From Branchiostoma floridae (lineage: Eukaryota > Chordata > Leptocardii > Amphioxiformes > Branchiostomatidae), in the NCBI RefSeq assembly GCF_000003815.2, contig NC_049980.1, forward strand, positions 19,823,743 to 19,883,742: a stretch of DNA of 60,000 nucleotides. The letters are read 5' to 3'. Of the stretch, positions 1 through 11,696 are shown in pieces. The notes beneath the pieces are model-generated. The model saw nothing but the letters and a program-made list of their open reading frames with translations. It did no database searches and was not told the DNA's origin. A program made the position numbers and the translations under genes. Position 1 is the first letter of the stretch, and each line of letters opens with the position of its first letter.

Positions 1-1742
1 ACCTTGCAAACAAACGTGTGAGGGGATATATGTCTGACATAATTTTGAATACCTATTGTTGTTTGTTTTTGTTTGTTTAATTGTTCTGGAAATAACACGT
101 AATCAGCAACCATTGAAGTAATAACTGGTAAAAACAACACAGGCTGCAGTTTATTACATGGATGTTTATCTATGTTTATAAGTGTACCGCTAGGTTATAG
201 TTGTAGTGTCAGTATGTTTGACTCGTACTCCCAAAAATGACAAAAAAACGTCCCTGAGTCCTAGCATGAGTTACCATTTGTCCTTTTAATCTAACTTCTT
301 ACAATGTGAACATTTGTAGGTATTATTCCCCTTTAACTATTAGTTATGTTACTGTGTGGGCTGCATAATATAAGATTTCAGGTGACAGACATCGCAGTTG
401 AACACCCACGCACAAATACGTACAGGTGTTGTCCTATCTTTCATGAAAACCCGATGTCTCTTGACCTTTTACACAAGAAAGTTGGTGCTATTTTTATGGC
501 ACTACAGTTTTTGTTACTGAAACGCATAAGCTGTCTTGCAGAAAATGGGGTCTGACTGAACCCTGCTAATTGCTGGGTTTTACGGCCTTTTGTATTGGTA
601 ACTGCCTCTCCAGCAGGGAGTGATGATGACAGGCAGAGGCAGGCAGCCTCAGGAAGAATGTGTTTGATGTTGGGACAATGTTATGTCAGGGGTGAGGTTA
701 GATCAACCCTGACCCCCTATCACATGTTGCCAGGGTATGTCCACAGGGACAATAACAAGCAGGGGTGTGTCATCTGCCTGTCCTGATGTCTCACTTCACT
801 TCCAGCCAACTCCTATGGACTTGGATTATTCATATTAGTAGTTAAGGGTCTGCCTTGAAGTTGCACAACACAGTCGCCTGACTAGTCTCATTACTTCTGA
901 ATGTATGCATAGTGAGTAGGTGGGTGGGCTGGACATAAGCAAAAAAATCCAAGCAGTTTTCACTTCCCTGGCCCAACCCCCTAATATCCATCAATCCTTC
1001 GGTAAGTGTTGGATGAATCTGCTGAAGTGACAGTGGGTACTATGTTCCTGGTGTACTTATATGGTATGTTCAGGTGTACACTTTGGTCTAATGCAATCAG
1101 TGCGCAGTGGGCATAACAACATAGGCTCACAGGTGGATGCAGTACCAATACTCTGTGGTGCAGTATAGGGGGCATGCATGCAAGACAACCTTCCACTTTG
1201 TGTAGATACAAGACCGACACAAGATGTCTTTATACCTCGAACTCTGGCCCAAAAAGCTGCCTGTGTGTCTATCTAAATGTTGATGTAAATAGATTTCAAG
1301 ATTTTATATTGATTACTCTATGTCAATTTCATCTTAAATTGTTGTCAAAGTGCATGTAATGATGTTTATTGTAGTGCTATCTTATGTTGTAAAATCAATG
1401 CAATTCAGCCCCTACAGTACAGGGGCTGCAAAGTTGATTGGAAATAAAGTTTCAAAGTTTATTAACTAAACTGCATACACATAACACATACTGACTTGTT
1501 TTTCAGTTTTTCAAGTTTTGATATAATTTGAATCAATAGCATCAAAATAAAGGTAAATAAAGCTTCAAAGGTCTTATAATGGCTTCAAAATTCTGATAAT
1601 GGCTTCTCGAGTTATGATAAAGGATATTATAGTTTCAATTTCTATCCTGACAATGCCTTTTAACAATAATAGTTAACTTTCATCTGGAAGTCAGAAAGTT
1701 CTCAGGTCTCATTCTACTCTCATCATAAAACATGACATGTAT
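1..1742. other. Upstream flank, nothing recognised
   Basis: AT-rich sequence with a GTTT-rich run near 58-85. No coding frame, RNA gene or transposon end that I can support. Confidence 0.6.
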
Positions 1743-1762
1743 ATATGTGGATGTCCTTATTT

Positions 1763-1882
1763 TCCAAGCAGAGGTTGAGTCACAGAGATATAGTAGTAGT
1801 CAGGGCTCGCTCCTGGTAAAAATCCGCTCGCTCCTGGTAAAAATCCCAACCACTAATCTCCGCAACTCAACCTCTGCTTGGA
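1763..1882. repeat. 18-bp inverted repeat enclosing a 21-bp tandem duplication
   Basis: TCCAAGCAGAGGTTGAGT (1763-1780) and its exact complement (1865-1882) face each other across 84 bp. Inside, a 21-bp unit beginning GCTCGCTCCTGG is present twice with no gap (1805-1825, 1826-1846). The terminal word is shared with the fold-back element at 35057-35256, so this is probably a small MITE copy. Confidence 0.55.
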
Positions 1883-4131
1883 GAATAGATGTCCTTACAA
1901 ATCTGGTCCCTGCACAGTATAAAACATACTGTATGTCAAGGCAGAGTCACGTCCTTGCCACCCACAGGCATAAGTGACCCCTCCATGTCACATTGTTTCC
2001 CCCAAGCCCTGACACTGGTCGGCCTGCTCCCTTTTGGCCCTGTGGCAAATTGAAAAAACCCACAAGGCCAACTGTGTCACTTTATCTGCTGCAGCTGCCA
2101 GCAACAAAGCAATCATGACAGCATTATAGCTCATCTCTACCCAACTGATGGGACTGGATCTTTGTTTTGATGTATTTGTTGGCAAGTTGGCCACCGATCG
2201 CTGAATTTCAAACATGCCCAAGGCTGGCCAGTGAGCTGCCACCAGATCACCCGGCAACAGCTGAGGGGAGGGTTTATTGTCACATTACTCTGCAGGGGGT
2301 GCAATAGTAGCAACAAGTTCGTCCACCACAAGTGCCTCCACTCATTTAGGGCTTGAAGGGACTACCAGCAGCACATCTTTGTCGGAGACTTCACGGTATG
2401 TGTTGTAAATGTTGTACTGAATCACAAACTCCACATTTGCACGGCAACGGCACCTTTACAACTCTTTATGCCTGCCTCATTCTCTGCATTTCTGCTTTCA
2501 TGCCATAACATTATGTAAGAATTGATATTGCAAAAAAGTATTTTTTGTTGCCTCTAAGCTAAAACAAGGAGCTTTTATATCAAAAGCTCCTTGGCTAAAA
2601 TGAATTCTTTTTGGATCCTGACGTGCCACTTGGCAATGATGAAAGTGTACAACTTATTTGTTCAGCCAGCCTACATCACCACTTTACAAGACACACGTTA
2701 TTGGTCCAGAAATATGCAACATTGCTGTTTAGAATTCCAGTAGAGTCCTGCATAACCTTGAAGCATTGGACTACAGTATAGATGAAAGGTTGCTCTCTCT
2801 AGCAGAATTAGCATATTATACAAAATCATAAAAGAATCTTATTGTACCAGTACTTTGCAGCAAGTTTATCACAGGAAACTATAAGTATGATTTACTTACA
2901 GCAATGATGTGTTTTCATCCGTTTGATTTCAAGGGGACCAAAGTTGTTTTAAAGGGCATGTTACAATGCATGTGATATTTAATGCTTTTCCAGAAATTAA
3001 GAAGGGTTGATACCTCAATGATCCTAGGCTATGAAGCTGCCACGCCCTCTGAATGCCCATGACCTGCCCCTCCCTATATAATGTTATGGTCGTTGCAAAT
3101 TACACGTTTTTTCATGCATAGTGAATGACACTCAGCTAGAGTAAACCAAAAATATAAAGGGAACAGAATTAACACATTTTAAGTATCAGTATGACATTTT
3201 AAAATGTGAGAACCTGTTCAAATAACTGTGCCATTCCAAAAATTTGGCATTAAAATTTTTTTAGTACTAATTTCTTTTCATTTGTCCTTTCAGTCCTCTT
3301 TTTTTCTACACTGAAAGTGTCAGGGCTTGTTGAATCAGGGTCCTACTAAATAAATGAACTATGTTACTTGTAGAGTTCTTGCTATACATACCATCATCAC
3401 ATCATTGTCATGAAAACAGTCTGATTTTTACCCTCTAGACTCTAGCTCCTCTAGATCAAAAGAGCTCATGATAAGGTCCTGGCAAACATGTTCTTACAAT
3501 GTACCACTAACGTTACGTGTTAACGTCATCTCATTCAAATGTATCTTCTGTTCAAATGTTGATGGCAATGAGTTGACGCAAGCAGCTCTAGTCATTTGCA
3601 GATGTCTGATGTCATCTACTGAGTGCACATGTACGTAAATGGTCCACTTGCACTTTTAAGTGTTGACATCACACAATCACCTAAGGTGCATAACAATTTC
3701 CCACACACTACGAAGAAGACAATTTACTATGAAATGCTGCTTTATTCATAAATGGTAGAGATTTTTCTTTGAAATGCTGGACATGCCTGGAGTAAAGGTT
3801 GCAATGTTTGTTCATGCTTCCCTTTTCTTCTCTCCCGTGCAAATAGTCTGGCCCGATAATTGTGCTGCAGGGTGTTTTCAATGACATTGAATAAGGTATT
3901 TTCCTTTTACATTTTAGGAAGCATACTTGTATAGTGCCTCACCTGCAAATTCAGGATATGCCAAAAATTGAGGTTTTTGATACAGGTGATTCTCAGTCAA
4001 ATAATTTGTAAGCAGGACGTTTTGCTGACAAGTTGCTGTGACTGCCATGTGGTCTGAAAGTGATGGAAATGAGGACGCAGATGAGTTACATATTCCTCTG
4101 TCTGCTGCAGACATTATTTAAAATTTATTCT
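1883..4131. other. Upstream flank, one hairpin only
   Basis: Apart from the hairpin at 2558-2600 I see no gene or element. Open frames are short and overlap on both strands. Confidence 0.6.
2558..2600. mobile_element. 29-bp perfect hairpin flanked by 7-bp direct repeats
   Basis: CAAGGAGCTTTT and AAAAGCTCCTTG form a 12-bp perfect stem with a 5-nt loop (2565-2593). GCTAAAA lies immediately on each side (2558-2564 and 2594-2600). The arrangement is that of an insertion with target-site duplication, but the insert is only 29 bp. One of four related hairpins in the window. Confidence 0.6.
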
Positions 4132-4136
4132 GAAGG

Positions 4137-5000
4137 CAGAGGCGGTGGCAGCAAATTTGGTATGGGGGGGCGAACTTTACTGACAGAATTTTGCAGCACA
4201 TGTAGCGCCGAAGGCGCTATCCCGTCGCGCCAAAGGCGCGACAATCCTAGGGGGGTCCGGGAAAATTTGAAATCTTGACCCTCTAAAACGCCATTTCCTG
4301 CGTTTTGACGGGCAAATTTTCCTGCCAGACTAAGCTAAGTTTGATGGAAATTCTGTAAGAAAGACACATGGTTTTTAGTAGCGAGGGCGATGCCCCAAAA
4401 ATATTTTCATGATTTCGATTACCGAAGATGCGAGCTGTCACAAGGTTGGTCTGGGGAAATTTCGAATCTGCACCCTCTGAAACGGCATTTTCTGTATTTT
4501 TAGGGACAAATTTTGCTGGCAGACTATGCTAAATCTAATGCCATTTTTGTCAAAGAAAGAAATTGTTTGAGGGCGATGACCCACACAAATTTTCGCTAGG
4601 GAGGTCCGGAGAAAATTTTGAAATCTTGACCGTCTGAAACGTCATTTACTGCGTTTGGGGGCCACATTCTGCTTGTAAACTTATTATTAAAGCTAAGTAC
4701 GATAGTAAGATTCAGTTAAAAGATTTTTGAGAGCGACACTCCCGCAATATTTGTCCTGCGCCGAAGACGCGGGCTGTCACAAGGGAGGTCTGGCGAAATT
4801 TTGAAATCGGGACTCTCTGAAACGCCATTTCTTGCATTTTCGGGGGTAAATTTTGCCGTTAGACTAGCTTGATTTAATGAAATTTCCATCATCAAAAAAA
4901 TACAAAAGGTTTCAGCTTGCTTTTCTGGGGGGGCGACGCCCCCCCAACATATTTTCCGGGGGGCAGCCGCCCCCCCTGCCCCCCGGTGCCGCCGCCACTG
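4137..5000. mobile_element. 864-bp non-autonomous DNA transposon with internal tandem repeats
   Basis: The left end CAGAGGCGGTGGCA (from 4137) and the right end TGCCGCCGCCACTG (to 5000) are imperfect terminal inverted repeats. They are bounded by a 5-bp direct repeat, GAAGG (4132-4136 and 5001-5005). Inside are four diverged units of about 160-190 bp, each with a GAAATC.TGACC.TCTGAAACG.CATTT-like core (starting near 4258, 4449, 4608, 4793). GC hairpins are at 4203-4219 and 4225-4241, and G/C-tract palindromes at 4927-4945 and 4958-4976. CAG...CTG ends with short duplications suggest the hAT superfamily; no transposase frame is seen. Confidence 0.7.
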
Positions 5001-5949
5001 GAAGGCTAAATTTCTCTTGGATACTATTTCTGATGTTTTCACCTGGCTCACTCTCTCTAATGAGGTACGAGTGACTGTAAGCCATTAGCATGTCTGTGTC
5101 ACTCATCCAAGCAAGGGGTATCTCATTATCTGAGGTGTAACAGAGCAAAGATTATCTGTCAACTCCCAAGGGTTTAGTTGTCTGCTGTCTAGCTAGGACA
5201 CAGGTGGATAAGTGAATGTTTTCTGAACGTTGGCTTTGATTGGTCTTTCATAAAAACACTTGACATTTTATTGTTGACTGTTCAGTATACAGCAATGAGA
5301 GGAATACTGTGTGCAAGTTCCCATGTTTTCGATATTTAAATAGCATAGAAAAAGTTTTGTTTGTTTTTTGTTTGTTTTTGATCTGGTAGTGTAAGGGTAT
5401 CCTGGGAAATTATGAAGTTTGCAATATGACATAAACAAAATGTATATTGAGCTTATTCTGTTCAATTGTATACAGGAATTGCAGGTGTTATAGAAATTAA
5501 TGACCTCGATGAAAAAGATAAATGCTCCAAAAACTAAAGAATTTAACAAACAATTTGAGAAGGTCACTACTATCACACATAAAGGTGAGATCTCACGTGA
5601 ATATATTCCCACATTTTGACACAGATTATCACATATTGTTGGCAAATTGGCCACACACACAGAACAGTCATGGTAGGAACCATTACACATACAGCCCTAA
5701 TCAACACCTGCTGATGATGGGATAATGCATGCATTGCCTGGTGTTTAACTTAATCAGTTCTATTGTCACCTAATCTAGACTATCATTATAGCAATTGAAC
5801 CTATTATATAATGAGGGGGGACTGAACTTTTTGGATGTAAATGACCCTGTGATTTTTTTATAGAGGTGCCAACAGATGCTTTAGAGGTGTTGGGTTCAGC
5901 ACTAAAACAGTAGCTGTGGTGATGGGACCTGTAATGATGGGAGGGAACG

Positions 5950-5989
5950 ATCTGAGTAAGGAGGTTCATTTTAACCTCCTTGATCTGAG
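5950..5989. mobile_element. 26-bp hairpin of the CAAGGAG family with 7-bp direct repeats
   Basis: TAAGGAGGTT, loop CATTTT, AACCTCCTTG occupies 5957-5982 with a 9-bp stem. ATCTGAG occurs directly before (5950-5956) and after (5983-5989). Same terminal words and same duplication length as the copy at 2558-2600. Confidence 0.6.
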
Positions 5990-8900
5990 GTTTGGATACC
6001 ACTGGGCTACCAACACTGTGATATGCAATTTATGCAATCTCAATCCATGTATGCAGATGACACAAAAGACAGGGACAGAAAGTTTAGAAAAAATATTCCA
6101 TTTATAATATCAAGCAAAATGAAAAGAAAATTACCGGCAGTAAAGATAAAGGGCCACTTGGTTTGATGTGTGTCCTATCATGACCCAAAACATTTTACCT
6201 GATAAGTCTTAGAGTCAAATTCTTGTGTGCAACTAATTCTTATAGCATGTGCAGAATTGGTTTTTAGGATCGAGCATTCTCTCCATGCAGAATCCTACAA
6301 TTAATGATAATTAAAATTTAAAGCTCAGAGTACATTCCATTAAAAGGAATCCTCTATGAAGATATTGCATAGGAAAAGGCTTGGGAGTTGATCAAGACTG
6401 CTAGCAGGCAGTATCTGGCTAATATCGTCCTCTGGGATGCCTGCACTTGCATCTTGAGCAAGTGTTGTGGATTTGGCTTGCTGCAATTGAGACTGACTTC
6501 AGTCAAACCCAACAGCTGCATCACTCACCCATGTGTTATTATACTCAAAGGGCAGAGGTGGGTGTCACATACATCATAGTTTGCCCCTGGCGTAGCCCTT
6601 CCCTCCTGCATAACACTGATGCAAGAGACTGACTTGGCAATGCATTGTTGTATTGGAAATATGGCTCAGCTTGCCTCTCTCTATTTCTGAGAAAAAGAGA
6701 TTACAGTGAACTTTTCACCGTTGATTCCTGTGCCCTGCATTTCCTTTCCCCAACACCCTTGGCCGTTGATGAGTTATGGGACCTTATCATTGAAACCTGA
6801 TAGGAGGAGCCAACTGTGCTCCCTCCCCATCTGTATTAACATATCTGGGTATTAATGCCCTCTGCAGGAATGCCTTTGGTCACTTTAGCAAGAGCTAGTG
6901 CAACAAGCAGCAGTCAGTAGCACATAAGAAAGAGGACCGAAAGTGCTGGGCACTTCGCTTATAAAGGAGCAGGGATCCTTCAAGCCAAAACCGCTTCCAC
7001 CCCTTTGCAGACCTTTCACAGGTATGGTTGTATCTCTCTTTCTAATCAGAAGGACCTTCCCTTGTGGTATTTTGCTGTATATGGGAAGCTTCGTAGGGAC
7101 GTTTACCGTTATTTGACTGTGGAGGAATTTGAGCTGGTTATCACTGGAATGGGGTGTAGGTTTCAGAGTACACGAGCCTGCTTTAGGCAATGCCATCTCC
7201 TGGCTTTAGCAACCTTTGGAACATAGACAAACCTGTACATTAATGATTTGTTTGAATTGATATCTTTCATGAAAACAGAACAACACCTAAAAACTGATAC
7301 AGTACTTCTGGCATGTTTTGAATGGCCATTGAGAGAAGCTGTCCTGAAGCCAAGCATAATTCCTTATATGGTTTATCGGTTGAATTACTGCCCTGGTTAA
7401 GCTGGTAAGATGTGTGGGTACTATGTACGCAGCCGGAGCTGGACAGGCATACTCGCTGCCCTTCACCAGACCCATGCATCCATCACGTGTACAGCGTATG
7501 TTGTAATCTCAAAGTGGAGAGCTGTTCTGTCAAGTGTTTTCTCCTTTATCTTGTTTTTTCCCCATTCTTTTAGGTAGTATGTAACTGTTTTCTTCATTGG
7601 GTGTGTAGTGAGGATTACAGTGCAAAATGCTGAGACCACCTTATACAGTGCAAACATTTGGCAACAGTTGGTTCAACAACTTTCTGCCATCGTTTCAAGT
7701 GGATGTCGACATCATATGTGATTATATCTGCAGTCCCCACTTCATTATAAATCATACAGCAAATACGTGTTGTAGCTGAAATACCAGCACCTGAGGATAT
7801 ACGTACAGATTCTTAAGTGCGACTTGATCAAATTTCCTTTCACTCTCCCTTGGTGGCAAATTACCCCAAATAACATATTTATGTGTCAAAATTATCTCTT
7901 TTCCTGTCTATTTGTTGTACATGGTAACCAAGGAGCTCATACCTGACTGTCTACCTAAAGCATAGTCCGCTGTGAAAGGATGTAATACTTATCCAGATAG
8001 TTCCCTCTTTGGGGCTTGTCATGTGAGCAGTGTATCTAAACATTGATACATGGTAAGATTTTGCAAACAACAGTTCTGATGCTGTGCTTTGAGTAAGCAT
8101 TGATCTGGGTTAGCTACAAGCTTCACAATAGATGAACATCCCAAATGCATCACAGTTGTCTTCAATCTTCTAACACAAGCATAAATTGCCTTCTTCCTTT
8201 GTCTTGATACAATGCGACTTTTACTTTATGGATTGCTTCACTATCCTGATAAATCCCATCCGGAAAGTGATGATTTTTTTCTGGAAAGATGTAATATGAC
8301 AGAAACTGCAATTAGTTATTCTCAATGACAGGAGCAGAGGATAATTTGTGACGTTAGACTCAGTTACCTGTTATATTGAATGCTTTATTACATGACAAAA
8401 TACAAGTACAAATGTACTGGGACTTTCATTAGGCTTCTCTAACTATTAACACACAGCCGATTTCTAACCACACAATAGCAATCTTTTCCTTTTTGACAAA
8501 GGTTCCATAAACAAGTGACTGAATAGGTGAGGCCAAAAAAAACCCCTTAACTTTGCAAAAATGCCAATTATGAAGACTTCCTGCCACGTGTGATAAGAAA
8601 GCAGGTTGAAATGACTTTCGTAAACCATGCTTTGCTAAACTTGATTGAAGATTCTGAGATAGAGTCAAGGAAAGCTGGTCGTGGAATAGGGTCCTTCATA
8701 ACAGAAAAGCAGCAGGTAGACATCATGTGGATAGGCACACTAGGGACAATAAAGGTATCTGCATGTTACCTGAGATGACTTCTCCTGGCAGACCCTTGGT
8801 ACTGACAGATGTTTGATTTCATAAGAGATTTGTTCTAGCCTGTGACATATTCTAGGTCTAGTAAAAGTGTTTATCCTGAGTATAGCACAGTACAAACTCT

Positions 8901-9930
8901 TTTGATGAAGCAGTTTTGTAAGATATATTGCCAACTTACCAGCTGGTACATCGTGTACATATAGCTGCTCACACAGGCAACAGCTGACATCATATAAGCC
9001 AAGTGCACCTGGTCAAAATGCAAATGACCACATGATAGCATAAATCCTCCCAAATGTCTATGAACAAAAAATCAATCTCTTCATGGAAGATTCTCTTTCT
9101 TTCTCCATGAAGTCGTTAAAATGCAAACATGTATATTGAAAATAACATCTATGCTTGATTATGCATTCAGAAATTGATTCAGGGAGATACATGCCACAGT
9201 CCCACCCACCATGTGTACACCTGTCCATAGCAACCTCCTGACAATTAGCTTCTCCAAGCAGTGTATGATTGACAGGCAGGATGCTGCTAGTGTAATATCA
9301 TTTACTTTAGGAGGGGAAACGTGTATGCAAAGGACAAGGGTATTACTACACATTCTGCACAGGACCAGTTCACATGTCTCTTTTCCTACTAATTGTTGTT
9401 AATTGTTTTCAATGGTTTGCTTCTAATCAACCACAGATAGCCATTTGAATTTTGATAAGATCTGGAAGACAACCTTTGATGTAATAGTTGGATGTGTATC
9501 ATGTATCACAACTGCAAGACTTTTGAAACTGATAGGGCCATTTAGGGCTGATTGACAGGTGCTGCCTGCTGTGGGATCAGTTCTGCACCATTGGGCAGAC
9601 CCAGGGGGCACCTGGGCCACTTGTGTTGACACAAGGGTGCTGACTCTTGTTTTGAAGATGATTTTCTGGTCAAACAAGCCACAGTGGAGAGTTGTCTGTA
9701 TACAGCTTAGAGGAATCATGCAACTGTCATTATCGATCTCTCAAACATTTTAAACACTTCAGGGGAGCACAAAACTGAAAATGTATCATGATGATTAATA
9801 CAAAGGATTACTCTGAGTAATGTTCAGTGGGAAGTGCAGATCAACCAAGATTGCAGGACACCACTGAGGTCCACCTTTGGCAAAGGCATGCCTTTATAGA
9901 CACATTTGAATATTTTGCAGCTTAAATACC

Positions 9931-9975
9931 ATTTACTCAAGGAGGTCAATTCTTTGTCAACCTCCTTGATTTACT
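9931..9975. mobile_element. 31-bp hairpin of the CAAGGAG family with 7-bp direct repeats
   Basis: CAAGGAGGT (9938-9946) and ACCTCCTTG (9960-9968) form a 9-bp stem over a 13-nt loop. ATTTACT flanks both sides (9931-9937 and 9969-9975). Third copy with an exact 7-bp duplication. Confidence 0.6.
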
Positions 9976-10812
9976 TGATTACATTTCCATGATCCTAAAC
10001 TCATGAATAGCAGAGTTACCACAATGGCAACCTACTCCATAAAGCTCGAAGTCCATAAAAAACATTAAAGCCACAAAAGCTGCCTCATGGCTGTTATAAC
10101 AGGTACTTCACATAGTGATGTAAGTTCCAACACTTCCTATACATACAGTTGGAGAAAGTCAGAATGGATGGAAGTAACAATACAACATGAAGTTAGGGAC
10201 CTCGGAAAAAGACAACCAACAAAGTTTGGGGGTAAAAATCAGTTCCAAATGATTTCTCTGCTCTTGACAGACTCCAATTGGATAGAACCACATTTCAGTG
10301 CTTATAAGTCTTTGAAAGTTTGAGAATATGGAGATGTTCAGAAACAGCATGTATTATAGACATATAATCTGCTTGTGGTATTACAAAATTATATCATTAG
10401 CATCTTCCTTTGTAGCAATAAAAATTGGATTAGATTTCCCACAATGGGGTTTTATGATGTTTGCATTGACTGGTCAAATGTCAGTTTCCTTGGTTTCAAC
10501 TTTTTTTTATCACCTCATATATGCATGTATGATGTAGCAATTACTGTTAGCTGCTACAGCATAAGTCCTTTTATGGGCAAGGAGCCAAGATCCCTTACTT
10601 CCAGTGTCACTTGTTATCTATTATCCTCACAGCTGCTGAGGTTTTCTTCATAAATCACATATCAGTTAATTGATCACTCTATCTGAAGTTGTTCTTGTGT
10701 CTTTATTAACTTGATGATGAATTGCATGTAGTTGCCAACTTTAAGTAATGTACTTCCTTGCTTGTCAGCTATAATGGTAATTTTTTAACAGAACAATATG
10801 AGAAAAAAAGTG

Positions 10813-10830
10813 TTCAGTTCAGTTCAGTTC
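10813..10830. repeat. (TTCAG)n pentanucleotide run
   Basis: TTCAG is repeated three and a half times, followed by TTCATCCTCATATTCATAAG. Short tandem tails of this kind end some L2/CR1-type LINE copies, read on the minus strand; nothing else of a LINE is visible. Confidence 0.3.
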
Positions 10831-10971
10831 ATCCTCATATTCATAAGAGGTGCCACTAATAATATCAGACCAAAAAAGTTTTAGCGTAGACTAAAGCACA
10901 GTGTCAAAGAAAGTTGGTGAAGACGGCTCCTAACATTCAGGTCTATTATGAACCATGTAGGTAGTCTGTTA

Positions 10972-11696
10972 GGCCCCGTTCATGATGCAAAAAATTAAAC
11001 GGTTCTATCGGTTAGGCCAGCTGAAACGGAGAAGTTTTGTCATCATGAACGCTTCGAAACGAATCTGAAGTGACAAGAAACGTTTTTTTCGGAACCACCT
11101 CGCGAGGTAGTATTGAAACAGTTTCTTCCTTATCCGCAATTGCGAATTTGCATCATGAACGCAAAAGCGTCGCAATCCGTTTTCCATCCGGGCATGTATG
11201 TTCATATTTGGTGGCACCACGGGGGAAAAGTACAATTTTTAATCTGTCATTCGGGTGTTTCGGCCGCGTTTTCAATTGTAAACTTCGTTTTTATTATCGG
11301 GCCGCCTCCTGGTCGACTGAGGAGCCAGCAGTCCTGATATCGCAAGGGTAATGTGTCAGGAGATCCAGTGGAAATGTCATAGCATGGCACATATCGGGAC
11401 CACAATGTTTTCAGAGGCATTTCGAAAGTCATAACAGAACCCAGCTTCGAATTCAGTAAGACATTGGTTCAATTTCGATCAAAGACCAATAATCTGACAC
11501 AGAAGTACAAGTTTGGGCAAGATCACAACAACCTCAGGCGTCAGAGGTCGCATTACCTTGCCTTTTCAAGGAACTGAAACGGTTTGCAAGTTTGTATCGT
11601 GAACGCAAAATGCAAACCGTTTCCTGTCGTTTTTGCTGTCAGATTTCCAGGCCTAACCGATAGAACCGTTTCATTTTTTGCATCATGAACGGGGCC
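10972..11696 (+). mobile_element. Harbinger-like element with decayed Myb/SANT segment
   Basis: Terminal inverted repeats of about 47 bp: GGCCCCGTTCATGATGCA at the left and its complement at 11679-11696, continuing through CGGTTCTATCGGTTAGGCC. The flanks are TTA on the left and TTT on the right, near the TWA target of PIF/Harbinger transposons. The CATCATGAACG motif recurs inside. In the + frame the middle reads FRGISKVI, then SKTLVQFRSKTNNLTQKYK and DHNNL, resembling the third helix region of Myb/SANT-like domains. The frame is short and interrupted, so the element is non-autonomous. Its relative in inverse orientation lies at 33179-34829. Confidence 0.65.

Larger units (their letters stand above)
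5006..10971. other. Upstream flank without recognisable gene
   Basis: Holds the two hairpins at 5950 and 9931, a TTTG-rich run near 5355-5380, and a 9-bp inverted repeat CTTCATGGA/TCCATGAAG at 9079-9112. The longest frame (5268-5690, minus, 140 codons) is AT-rich and matches nothing known to me. Confidence 0.55.

Noticed and set aside
4258-4860. Four spaced repeats considered as a CRISPR-like array
   Set aside because: Units are long, diverged and lie inside a transposon in a eukaryotic genome; not a CRISPR array.
5268-5690. 140-codon open frame on the minus strand
   Set aside because: Cys/Asn/Ile-rich product of AT-rich DNA, no known motif, contains a simple TTTG run; chance frame.
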